Position numbers and translations under genes: made by a program | Origin: Gracilariopsis chorda | Taxonomy: Eukaryota; Rhodophyta; Florideophyceae; Gracilariales; Gracilariaceae | DNA length: 64,000 nt | Direction of reading: 5' to 3' | Assembly: GCA_003194525.1 (NCBI GenBank) | Contig: NBIV01000008.1 | Location: 1-64,000, forward strand | The notes under the pieces: generated by a model | What the model was told of the DNA's origin: nothing | The model's database searches: none | Seen by the model: only the letters and a program-made list of their open reading frames with translations | Shown: positions 20,724 through 31,346 of the stretch, piece by piece | How the letters are laid out: each line of letters starts with the position of its first letter | How positions within the stretch are numbered: the first letter of the stretch is position 1

Positions 20724-22952
20724 ATGGTGAAACCTATAAGGAATGCTCAAGGGTCTAGCGCCCCATCGAGCCTTGCAGGTGGACGCTCAGTCCCCCCGGT
20801 GCATTCAATTTTGGATAACCCGGAGGAAGTGTTTCGTAACCAATCTGGTAAAGCTGACCGTTCGGCAGACCCATTGGTGGGTCCGCGTTCGGATACCATT
20901 GAGGAAAGACCTTATGGTGAAATGGTTGAGGAGATCTGGCCTCGTCTTGAGGAGCGAGCAAAAGATTTCGTGGCCGTAGCGGTGCAGGATGCCGTAACTA
21001 AAAAGGTTGACCTCAGAAGTGGAGAAGTTGAACCCAATTTGGATGTGGACACAGTTACCCGAGTGGTGACTGACCGTGCGGTTGTAGAAGTAGGAGTTAG
21101 AATACCGGAAATGATGCGCGAGTATCTCCGGACAGATGCGAGGGAAGATATCTACCGTGTGGTTCAGGACCTATGGATTACCAAAGGGTATGCTGAAGCT
21201 AATACCGCAAGGATCAAGGTGGCTCACGCTAGATCCCAAGAGGTACTGAAGGGTTTCCCACAATATCCTCAGTCTTTACCGGCTGGCAGTGGGGACCATA
21301 GTGGTGATTTGGGCCGTGACCGAAAGGGCTCAAAGGCTGATGTCCCTATAGGTTACTTTTTGCCCAAACCAATTGGTATCGCTCGAAAGGGTGCCAAAGG
21401 AGGTGACCCTGAGGTTGATTCGTCCGACTCGGAGGATGAGCGCCGAACAAACCGTATAGGTAGGAAGAAGGAAAACCGTCGAGGTAGACAGAGGAAGAAG
21501 GATTCGAGCCCTACGTCGTCGAGTTCAGATACCGATTCGGAGTTCTCGGAGGATGACCGTAAAGGTAAGAAGAAAAGAAGAAGTGAAACCAGAGGGTCTA
21601 AGAAGAAATCAAAGGGACCCCGCAAGGGTAGGAATCGAAGGAATGATTCTGATACCGAATCAGACACGCTTTCGGACCTAGAGGTTATTCAGCCGTTGAA
21701 CGACTTGTTTACCAAGGCAGTTGACTATCGTACCTATAGGTTGCGGAACAAATCTCCGGACTACACCGATGCGGTAGCGCAGAGGATTACTAAGCATCAC
21801 AGGACACTCAGTTTCCAGGTGGGTGATACTGCATTTACCGGTGAGGATCCCATCACGGTGATCGAGTTTCTACAGAAGTTCAAGATCGCATGTGACCAAA
21901 ATGGTTTTTCCGAAGGGGCTGCCATGTGGTTGTTCCAGTTCTACCTTAAAGGACAGGCCTACCATCTCCTGCAGGGGCGCCTTCGAGGAAATACCTTACT
22001 GGTTGATGAGGAAGGGACAGAGATGTTGGAGACTTACCCAGAAGTCGTCAACTTTCTTTTGGAAACATACGCGACCGATGAGGTGATTCAGGAAGCCTAC
22101 TCAGAAATGCTTTCTTACCGTCAGCGGTCAGGCCAAACCGAAATGGAATTTTCCGTTTGGCTCTGGAACCTCTTGACCCGATGCGGTAACGTAATCACGT
22201 CCCCTCGGCTGAAATCTATGTTCTCAGATAACATCGACAAAGCCATAAGGTCTCAGGTTCGTAATTATCTGACGACTAACCGAAAGGTGGATTACAACGC
22301 CCTCGCAAGGTACGCACAGGGTCTTGGTGACACTCTCCGCATGGGAAGGAAACCACCTCTTGGTACTACCACAAAGGAGAAACCGAAACGGGCAGTGATG
22401 GAAATCGAAGAGGATACTACCACAGGTGGTGATTCTTTAATCAGGATACCGACTGGTACTGCCATTCATTTAGTTGCGGCACCACAAGGTAATTCACGAC
22501 CATCAACGGTGGGGAGCTGGTCAACTACCCCAGTGGTCACGCCTCAGTCCGTCACTCCTCTGACCAGGACGGCAACTCAATCGCCAGCTTCGGTTAGTAC
22601 CCATGGACCTCTTAGGAATACACCAGTTGGTTCTAGTCCTTCTTACGCAACCGCTGCTGGTGAGGAACGAAAACTAACTTCTATGGGAGTGAGGGACCCT
22701 ACCACTGGACGTCTTTTGTGCTGGTTCTGCCTTTCGCCGGACCACGTCGCCTACAGGTGTGATAAGTTGCCACCAGGTCTGCGAGATAGCCTCGTGCAGT
22801 CTAGGCAACCTAATCATTCCAACCTGTTCGGTGTCGAGAAGAATTCACCAATTGGTAATAAGTCCACCGCTTCGGGATCCCGACAAGTCAATTTATTGGA
22901 AGAGAAACCGATCTTGGAAGAGCCCCCTGCCGCCGAGCAGGAGGAAAACTAA
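20724..22952 (+). CDS. gag of element B, copy 1 (intact)
   Basis: An uninterrupted 742-residue Gag. The N-terminal third is acidic and helical. A Lys/Arg/Ser-rich segment follows (about residues 230-310), then the capsid-like region (GEDPITVIEFL, YLKGQAYHLL, LLTRCGNV) and a Thr/Ser-rich linker. A CCHC zinc knuckle (C-x2-C-x4-H-x4-C, about 22720-22760) lies near the end. Gag forms the particle that packages element RNA. The stop TAA at 22950 is preceded by GGAAAAC, and pol lies in the -1 frame. The matching gag in B2 is broken, so this is the only intact gag in the window. Confidence 0.92.
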   Translation: MVKPIRNAQGSSAPSSLAGGRSVPPVHSILDNPEEVFRNQSGKADRSADPLVGPRSDTIEERPYGEMVEEIWPRLEERAKDFVAVAVQDAVTKKVDLRSGEVEPNLDVDTVTRVVTDRAVVEVGVRIPEMMREYLRTDAREDIYRVVQDLWITKGYAEANTARIKVAHARSQEVLKGFPQYPQSLPAGSGDHSGDLGRDRKGSKADVPIGYFLPKPIGIARKGAKGGDPEVDSSDSEDERRTNRIGRKKENRRGRQRKKDSSPTSSSSDTDSEFSEDDRKGKKKRRSETRGSKKKSKGPRKGRNRRNDSDTESDTLSDLEVIQPLNDLFTKAVDYRTYRLRNKSPDYTDAVAQRITKHHRTLSFQVGDTAFTGEDPITVIEFLQKFKIACDQNGFSEGAAMWLFQFYLKGQAYHLLQGRLRGNTLLVDEEGTEMLETYPEVVNFLLETYATDEVIQEAYSEMLSYRQRSGQTEMEFSVWLWNLLTRCGNVITSPRLKSMFSDNIDKAIRSQVRNYLTTNRKVDYNALARYAQGLGDTLRMGRKPPLGTTTKEKPKRAVMEIEEDTTTGGDSLIRIPTGTAIHLVAAPQGNSRPSTVGSWSTTPVVTPQSVTPLTRTATQSPASVSTHGPLRNTPVGSSPSYATAAGEERKLTSMGVRDPTTGRLLCWFCLSPDHVAYRCDKLPPGLRDSLVQSRQPNHSNLFGVEKNSPIGNKSTASGSRQVNLLEEKPILEEPPAAEQEEN

Positions 22953-25900
22953 AACCGGTTGTAGTCGAGGCCACACCCAACCGGAATTTGGAAGGCCATT
23001 CGATACCGAAAGGTTTGCATGACACCGTAACGGAAGAGGTTGATGACCATGCAGCACCGACGCCGGTTATGTTCATGAAGTACAATAACTATAAAGTTGG
23101 TGTTTCGCTATGTCTCTCACCTTCCCATACGGTCCCTGCAACTTGCGTGCTCGATACCGGTGCCGGTCCGTGCATAATGAATGCTCGAATTTTACCTGAG
23201 TTGGTATTGCGAACAGTGAAGCAGGAACGTCTGTCCAACCCTTTGGTAGACGCAAACAACCGTCCTCTAATGATTAGAGGAACGCTGGCCACTATGGTGC
23301 AATTGGGAACCTGGAAGGTACGAGTGAAGTTGTTTGTCGTGGACCGATTGGCTACGGATTTTATCCTGGGAACGAGCTTTATTGACAGTCACGTCAGAGC
23401 AATATTCCCAGGATCGCAGACAGTCCTTCTCCGTTACGGTGGAAGAGTTGCCATTCAAGGTCACACGAAGACCAACAAGGGATGGAGCCGAACACCGAAG
23501 CGGAAACTGCCAACCAACACGGTTTCCAACAAGGTTCGACTCACCAAGAAGGTTTCTATACCACCTATGCACCAAGCCACCGTCACGGTTTCATGCACTT
23601 CACCAGGTCTGGTTACATTGCAGAATCATCCAAGGACTGCAGAACGGCACTTAACCTTAATGGCAAACGGAATTGTGGAGAACATACCGCACAGACCATT
23701 TCAGGTATACCTCAGCAACTTCGGAAACCACATGGTTCACTTACCTAAGAATACCGTTATAGGTGTCGCTGTACCTGCCCCAACAGGTGTATTCAGTTTG
23801 CAAACCGATTTCGGCGAGGTCGCCTCCGCTAAGGAAGGGGGGAGGGACTTGTTCGCACAAGACCAAATGGAATCGAAGAATGCTGATGGAAAGACCGTAC
23901 TGGTGGATACTCGAATCGACTCGGTAGAAGCCAGGAAGAAGCTGGAGCTGGACCCAGTGAAGGATTGGAGAGAGGAAGTCCACGTTGGTGACGAGTACGA
24001 ACAGTACAAGCGCCGAATCCTCCGTCTCCTTGAGTAATTTGAAACCATATGGTCAGGCCACCTTGGGGAGATCAAGGCGGCTGAGCACCGCATTGACTTG
24101 GTTACGGGCGCTAAACCTATATGGCAACAACCTTACCGTGCAGGTCCTAGAGCCCGAGGGGTGGAGTTAGAAGAGTTTGAACGGATGCTCCGTGAAGGGG
24201 TAATTGAGCCTGCGCAGTCGGAATGGGCGAGCCCAGTGGTTTTGGTTCAACGTCGTGGAGATCCCCGTATGCGGTTTTGTATCGATTACAGAAAGCTGAA
24301 CAATGTGACCACACGGGATTCCTATCCTATACCAAGAATGGACGAGTGCATCGACTCTTTAGGAGATGCACAAATATTTACCACGCCGGATGCAAATTGT
24401 GGTTACTGGCAGATTTCAATCAGGAAGGAGGACCGAGACAAGACGGCCTTCACTTGCCATGCTGGTCTCTACCGATTTACTCGGATGCCATTTGGTCTTT
24501 GTAACGCGCCCGCTACGTTTCAGAGAGCGCTTGATATCATCCTCTCAAAGGTGAAGTGGAGAACCGCATTGGTATATTTGGATGATGTAATCATCTATTC
24601 CAGATCGGTGGAAGAACATTTCGTTCACGTCCGTCAGGTTTTGCAACTTTTACAAGATGCCGGAGTGACGTTGAAGCTTGTTAAGTTCTTCTTTTTCGAT
24701 ACCACAGTGGAATATCTGGGCCATACAATTAGCCCAGGACATCTTTCGGTAGCTAAGAGGAATCTACGTGCCGTTCGGGAGGCGAAGGTACCACAGTCGC
24801 AAACCGAAATCAGGTCCTTTATTGGTTTATGTAACGTGTACCGAAGGTTTGTGAAGGGGTTCGCGACAATAGCTGCCCCCCTGAACAAAAAGCTCCTAAA
24901 GGGTCAACCTAGGAGGTTCGAAACCCTTTTGGATGAGGAGATGGATGCTTTCGAAACGCTCAAGAAAGCACTCCTCAACCCACCAATATTGGCCCTACCC
25001 AAAGCTGGTTACAGGTATACCCTTGATACGGACGCGTCAGATGCTCAAGTTGGTTGCTGCCTCATGCAGGAGCAAGAGAACGGCGACAAGTTACCAATTG
25101 GTTATTGGAGTCGAGCGTTTACCGATGCGGAGAAGAACTATACTACTACGGAGAAGGAATACCTAGCAGTTGTGTGGAGCATGTTGATGCTTCGACCTTA
25201 CCTATATGGTGAACGGTTTACCTTAAGGACGGATCATGACTCCTTACGGTGGATACTCGGACTTTCCGACGCCTCTGGTAGGTTAGCCCGTTGGAGGTTA
25301 CGTCTCTCAGAGTTTGAGTACGACGTAGAGTACCGTCCTGGTATCAAACACAAGGTGGCTGACTCACTGTCACGGCTTAGTACCGAGAGGCTTGAAACCG
25401 AACAGGTGGAAGACGATATTCCCTGCTTCATAATATCGTCGGACCCAAGTGGTAAATCGGGAGAAACCTTAGAGGGAGTTTGGGAATTACCTGGAGAAGG
25501 TGAGCTTTGGAATGAGAATCTTTACCAACAGTTCATGGCTTTTGAGGAGATGGACGTGACGCCCATCTCTCGGGAGGAGTTTCTTCGGGAGCAAGCAAGC
25601 GATGCATGTTGCAAATCGCTTGCGGACCAAATTGGTAAGAAGGGGTCACAGTTCGACATCGACCTTAATGGTTTTCTTGTACGGAAATCAGACCTCGATG
25701 GGCTACTCCAAAAGGTGGTCCCGAAGACCTAAAGGCCGCGAGTACTGTATCTTGCTCATTTCCCAAGATCGGCTGGTCATCCAGGTGGTACGAGGACTTA
25801 CTATACCCTCAGGAGGCAGTTCTACTGGCCACATATGGCACACGATGTGTACTCCTTCGTGGCGCAGTGCGAGTCCTGCCTGAGAACCAGAGGTGGTGTA

Positions 25901-27240
25901 CGCAAACATAGGAAGTACCTCAAGTTGTTTCCAGCTGCGGCTCCTATGGATGTTGTAGCTATTGACCTCCTAGGTCCACTACCAAGAACCTCGAGGGGGT
26001 ACCAATACGTCATGGTAATCACCGATCGGTTCTCGAAGCTCACTCGAGCTATACCTCTGAAGTATACGAAGAGTACCACCCTGGCGGTCGCGTTTCTGAA
26101 CAACTGGATTTAGCCGTATGGTGCATCGCTTTACTTGCTGACCGATAACGGTTCTAACCTCGCATCGAAGTTTTTCGAGGCAGTTTGTAACCTACTTGGT
26201 ATAAAACACTACTTCACTACCGCCTACCATCTGCAAACCAATGGTCAGGTGGAGAGGTTTAGCCAAACACTGGTCGTGAAGTTGCGTCATTATACCGAGG
26301 AACACCAAACTGGTTGGGATGAGCTGGTTCAGCCGTTGACCTACGCCTACAACCTTCAGGTACACCGCTCGACGCAGACGACACCATTCGATTTGGTACT
26401 ATCACGTCATCCTCCTGGTATAGTCCTTCAAGGTGATCCCGCAGGCAAACCACCAGCTGGTTCTTTAACTGCCGCACAGGTCAAGAGGAATACCTTATTG
26501 AAGTTGAAGAAGGCTCTGAAGTACGCGGAGAGCAAACTTACCGCCAACCAACAAAGCTACGAAGCCGAATACGACCAAAAGGTGAACCGCGTGGTATCTG
26601 CGGAACCTGGTCAGTACGTCTATTTGGACGTGCCACCAAAAGGTTCGAGACCCAAACCTGGTGATGAGGCTGACGAGGAAGAGATTGACCGCGAGGTAAA
26701 CTTTAAGTTGCTGCCAAAATCTACTGGTCCCTATAAGGTTTTGAAGTCTACAAACCAAACGGTAACAATCCTCCAAGATGGTCTGCACAATACGGTGTCC
26801 ATCGACCGCGTATCGGCTACACCTGATACGGTTCAACACCGTATAGAGGTGGGAGAACGCGCGCGGGATCCGCGAGCAATTAAGCTTCGCGTCGTACCAA
26901 ATGGTGGTGAAGTACCTCTGGAGGTTGATGAAGACCAAGCTGGTAGCGACCCGGACTATGTCCCTCCCGCGGAGGAACCCATCAAGGTGGAGGCGATGGT
27001 ACCCATAGGGTTGACGCTACCGACGCGTCGGACCAGCTGGTAAATGCGCAAACATCGGACGAATATCCTGTGGAAGCCATCGTGGGCCATGAATACACCT
27101 CTGAAGGTCTGAAGTACCGCATCCGGTGGTATGGATGGGGGCCAGACGGTGACTCTCTTGAACCATCGTCGGCCATCCCACGCAACTTTGCCATTAGGTA
27201 CTGGCGGAAGCGCGGGGAACCCATTCCATCCGAAGGGTAA
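22949..27240 (+). pseudogene. pol of element B, copy 1, with three in-frame stops and a chromodomain frameshift
   Basis: Protease (DTGA), RT (YLDD intact at 24575-24586), RNase H (DTDASD, EKEYLAVVW, RTDHDSLRW) and integrase (D in AIDLLGP, D in TDNGSNL, E in NGQVERF) lie in one frame. Stops cut it at TAA 24035, TAA 25730 and TAG 26111; removing them would leave one continuous frame. The same three stops occur in B2. B1 alone lacks 7 bp after 26980, so its frame ends at 27043 and the chromodomain continues in frame 1 to TAA 27238-27240. RT also has Phe where B2 and element A have a conserved Cys after the LVK/LRK stretch. Without recoding this copy cannot make a full Pol. Confidence 0.9.
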
Positions 27241-28409
27241 GGATCGAGACCACGTGGTATATCAGTTCAAGGAAGGGGGAGGACATGGCCTCCCCCATTG
27301 TACAGAATTGTTACTAACTAACAACCCACTGGTAAATGGATTCTAACGGTACGAAGTCAACACACCAACTTGGAGAGGGATGAGGCGCCACTCGGCTTGT
27401 CGCCGAGGCGTCTATCCGCTACGGTGAACGCGCAAGGCACGCGCCACGAGCCCGCCGTACATGCGCGTCGCTCGCGCCGCACACGCACCGTGCCACGCTG
27501 CACGCAGCGCGCGCATGTCACCAGGGTGGTTCAGTTTGGAAATTTTGGAGAATTACCTTGAGAGGGAATGCCGCCGGCAGCGCAAGGCGACGTGGTCGGT
27601 AACCGATTCGGTGTACACTATTGTGTGTAGCGGTGGCGCGCTGGCACGCTTAAAAAATCTAAGTCTTTTGAGACTGCCGCGCGCGCAAATCGCGCATTCC
27701 CAGCCTCTGAAACCCCCTGGTTTCGGAGATACAGACCAAATGGTGAATCGACAATTTTGATACCATTTGGAGGGGTACTTTCCAGTGCAAATATTTTGAT
27801 TCGCCTTGCAAGTAACCTCTGAAATCTGGCTCGTCGCGCGCGCGCATACGGCCGCAGGGAGTATGCGTGACCGCCTAGCACCATTGCTGGACGGCGCCTG
27901 CGCGCCCGACCTAATGGTTCGAAAAGGCCACTCCCTGCGCAGTAAGATGCTCCATGAGCTCAGACCATGTTGACGAGGAACAAAAAGCGAAGAGGTGGTT
28001 ATGCAGGAACAAGACGGTTTATTGACCACTACAGGGCAGACTAAGATAGTCTATCGACCGACTGGTTAAGGATAGTCGTCCATCATGGGAGCGACATTTG
28101 GGCCGCCGGCAGGTTCACGAGTGGTAGTTGACGGGTGGCTAGGGTGGCGCGCCAGCCCGGCCACGCCCCCAATTACCCGCTGGTCTATCACCACGAGAAC
28201 CACTGGGGTTGGAGCCCTGTCCGGTAGGCGGTGTAACTGTATAGGTTGAAGGGACCATGGTGGTGGGACCGGGAGCGGAAGTACTCGGTACAGGCGAGTG
28301 CCCTTCCGCGCCAAAGGTGGTAGACCAAATGGTGAGCACTGGCGCTGGACAGCCCTTCGAGGAGAAACTTAGCATCCACGGGGTCGTGGCTCAAGGTAGG
28401 AAGGGGGTC
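27241..28409. other. 3' non-coding region of body B1 with a short antisense ORF
   Basis: About 1.2 kb between pol and LTR2. It includes a GC-rich stretch (27420-27520). On the minus strand, 28375-28139 is a 78-codon Pro/Gly/Thr-rich ORF, followed by AATAAA (28018-28023). Its position matches the antisense ORF of element A, but I see no sequence similarity to it. A polypurine tract (AAGGGGG, 28401-28407) precedes LTR2. Confidence 0.5.
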
Positions 28410-28957
28410 TGTCGTACAATGAGCGCTACGTTCTGGTTAGGAGTCGGAATGCACCAAAGTGGTATTGGACTGGCCCTGTTGCCCTTCAGACTGACGACGT
28501 GGGTGTTGATAATTTTGTATCTATTGTTCTAATTTTTAGAACTACCTATATAATTTGTATAACTAGATAGATATTTAGAGACGCACGTGGTGCACATGTA
28601 CAGGTAGTGGTGCACCAGACGGTAAGTCTTACACGTAGCATAGGTGGCGTTGACCTCGCAGCTACACTTAGGCGCTGCTGAGGTCCGCACCTTCAAGGCA
28701 TTGTAAACTAAGCACCATCTTGGTGAACTCTTGCCTTTCAGGTCGAGAACTACCAACTAGTCAGGTTTTGTACGTCTATTACTGCCGTTGCGCGTCGTTA
28801 CCAACACGGCCTGGGCTAAGTATCACACCTACTGTACCACTTGGTATTCAGGTGCTCTATTTCCCTACTGGTTCTTATTTTTATTCTTTCACCTTACAGG
28901 TTGAGCTCACCAGAGCTCCCTAGCACAGCCGCTGTCAGACCCGTTGGTTGTACGACA
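28410..28957 (+). repeat. LTR2 of element B array (mosaic)
   Basis: 548 bp, with perfect 10-bp ends TGTCGTACAA / TTGTACGACA. In the left half it shares 6 variants with LTR3 against LTR1. In the right half it shares 8 variants with LTR1 against LTR3. The switch lies between about 28679 and 28728. Confidence 0.93.
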
Positions 28958-28962
28958 TATTT

Positions 28963-28977
28963 TGGTCTCCCGACCTA
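28963..28977 (+). promoter_or_regulatory. Primer binding site, body B2
   Basis: TGGTCTCCCGACCTA after LTR2, identical to B1 and element A. Confidence 0.75.
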
Positions 28978-29116
28978 CAAGGTTGTCGTTGGAAGGCACC
29001 GTATAGGTCTTGTCTTTAACTGTTGGGAAAGAAGTCCTTCGTAGATGAAGAAGGATTTGAACCGTTAGGTAATAGGAATACCGAGAAAACAATTTGGGTA
29101 CCCTCGTTAGCCAATC

Positions 29117-31346
29117 ATGGTGAAACCTATAAGGAATGCTCAAGGGTCTAGCGCCCCATCGAGCCTTGCAGGTGGACGCTCAGTCCCCCCGGTGCATTCA
29201 ATTTTGGATAACCCGGAGGAAGTGTTTCGTAACCAATCTGGTAAAGCTGACCGTTCGGCAGACCCATTGGTGGGTCCGCGTTCGGATACCATTGAGGAAA
29301 GACCTTATGGTGAAATGGTTGAGGAGATCTGGCCTCGTCTTGAGGAGCGAGCAAAAGATTTCGTGGCCGTAGCGGTGCAGGATGCCGTAACTAAAAAGGT
29401 TGACCTCAGAAGTGGAGAAGTTGAACCCAATTTGGATGTGGACACAGTTACCCGAGTGGTAACTGACCGTGCGGTTGTAGAAGTAAAAGTTAGAATACCG
29501 GAAATGATGCGCGAGTATCTCCGGACAGATGCGAGGGAAGATATCTACCGTGTGGTTCAGGACCTATGGATTACCAAAGGGTATGCTGAAGCTAATACCG
29601 CAAGGATCAAGGTGGCTCACGCTAGATCCCAAGAGGTACTGAAGGGTTTCCCACAATATCCTCAGTCTTTACCGGCTGGCAGTGGGGACCATAGTGGTGA
29701 TTTGGGCCGTGACCGAAAGGGCTCAAAGGCTGATGTCCCTATAGGTTACTTTTTGCCCAAACCAATTGGTATCGCTCGAAAGGGTGCCAAAGGAGGTGAC
29801 CCTGAGGTTGATTCGTCCGACTCGGAGGATGAGCGCTGAACAAACCGTAAAGGTAGGAAGAAGGAAAACCGTCGAGGTAGACAGAGGAAGAAGGATTCGA
29901 GCCCTACGTCGTCGAGTTCAAATACCGATTCGGAGTTCTCGGAGGATGACCGTAAAGGTAAGAAGAAAAGAAGAAGTGAAACCAGAGGGTCTAAGAAGAA
30001 ATCAAAGGGACCCCGCAAGGGTAGGAATCGAAGGAATGATTCTGATACCGAATCAGACACGCTTTCGGACCTAGAGGTTATTCAGCCGTTGAACGACTTG
30101 TTTACCAAGGCAGTTGACTATCGTACCTATAGGTTGCGGAACAAATCTCCGGACTACACCGATGCGGTAGCGCAGAGGATTACTAAGCATCACAGGACAC
30201 TCAGTTTCCAGGTGGGTGATACTGCATTTACCGGTGAGGATCCCATCACGGTGATCGAGTTTCTACAGAAGTTCAAGATCGCATGTGACCAAAATGGTTT
30301 TTTCCGAAGGGGCTGCCATGTGGTTGTTCCAGTTCTACCTTAAAGGACAGGCCTACCATCTCCTGCAGGGGCGCCTTCGAGGAAATACCTTACTGGTTGA
30401 TGAGGAAGGGACAGAGATGTTGGAGACTTACCCAGAAGTCGTCAACTTTCTTTTGGAAACATACGCGACCGATGAGGTGATTCAGGAAGCCTACTCAGAA
30501 ATGCTTTCTTACCGTCAGCGGTCAGGCCAAACCGAAATGGAATTTTCCGTTTGGCTCTGGAACCTCTTGACCCGATGCGGTAACGTAATCACGTCCCCTC
30601 GGCTGAAATCTATGTTCTCAGATAACATCGACAAAGCCATAAGGTCTCAGGTTCGTAATTATCTGACGACTAACCGAAAGGTGGATTACAACGCCCTCGC
30701 AAGGTACGCACAGGGTCTTGGTGACACTCTCCGCATGGGAAGGAAACCATCTCTTGGTACTACCACAAAGGAGAAACCGAAACGGGCAGTGATGGAAATC
30801 GAAGAGGATACTACCACAGGTGGTGATTCTTTAATCAGGATACCGACTGGTACTGCCATTCATTTAGTTGCGGCACCACAAGGTAATTCACGACCATCAA
30901 CGGTGGGGAGCTGGTCAACTACCCCAGTGGTCACGCCTCAGTCCGTCACTCCTCTGACCAGGACGGCAACTCAATCGCCAGCTTCGGTTAGTACCCATGG
31001 ACCTCTTAGGAATACACCAGTTGGTTCTAGTCCGTCTTACGCAACCGCTGCTGGTGAGGAACGAAAACTAACTTCTATGGGAGTGAGGGACCCTACCACT
31101 GGACGTCTTTTGTGCTGGTTCTGCCTTTCGCCGGACCACGTCTCCTACAGGTGTGATAAGTTGCCACCAGGTCTGCGAGATAGCCTCGTGCAGTCTAGGC
31201 AACCTAATCATTCCAACCTGTTCGGTGTCGAGAAGAATTCACCAATTGGTAATAAGTCCACCGCTTCGGGATCCCGACAAGTCAATTTATTGGAAGAGAA
31301 ACCGATCTTGGAAGAGCCCCCTGCCGCCGAGCAGGAGGAAAACTAA
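29117..31346 (+). pseudogene. gag of element B, copy 2 (broken)
   Basis: Nearly identical to the B1 gag but with two private lesions. CGA has become TGA at 29837-29839, ending the protein after about 240 residues in the charged region. One extra T in the run near 30299-30304 (six T against five in B1) shifts the frame. The remainder, with its zinc knuckle, reads from about 30285 to 31346. These changes must postdate the duplication. Confidence 0.92.

Noticed and set aside
27553-28029. 158-codon minus-strand frame in the B1 3' region
   Set aside because: The frame is not kept at the same length in B2 and shares nothing with the A antisense protein.
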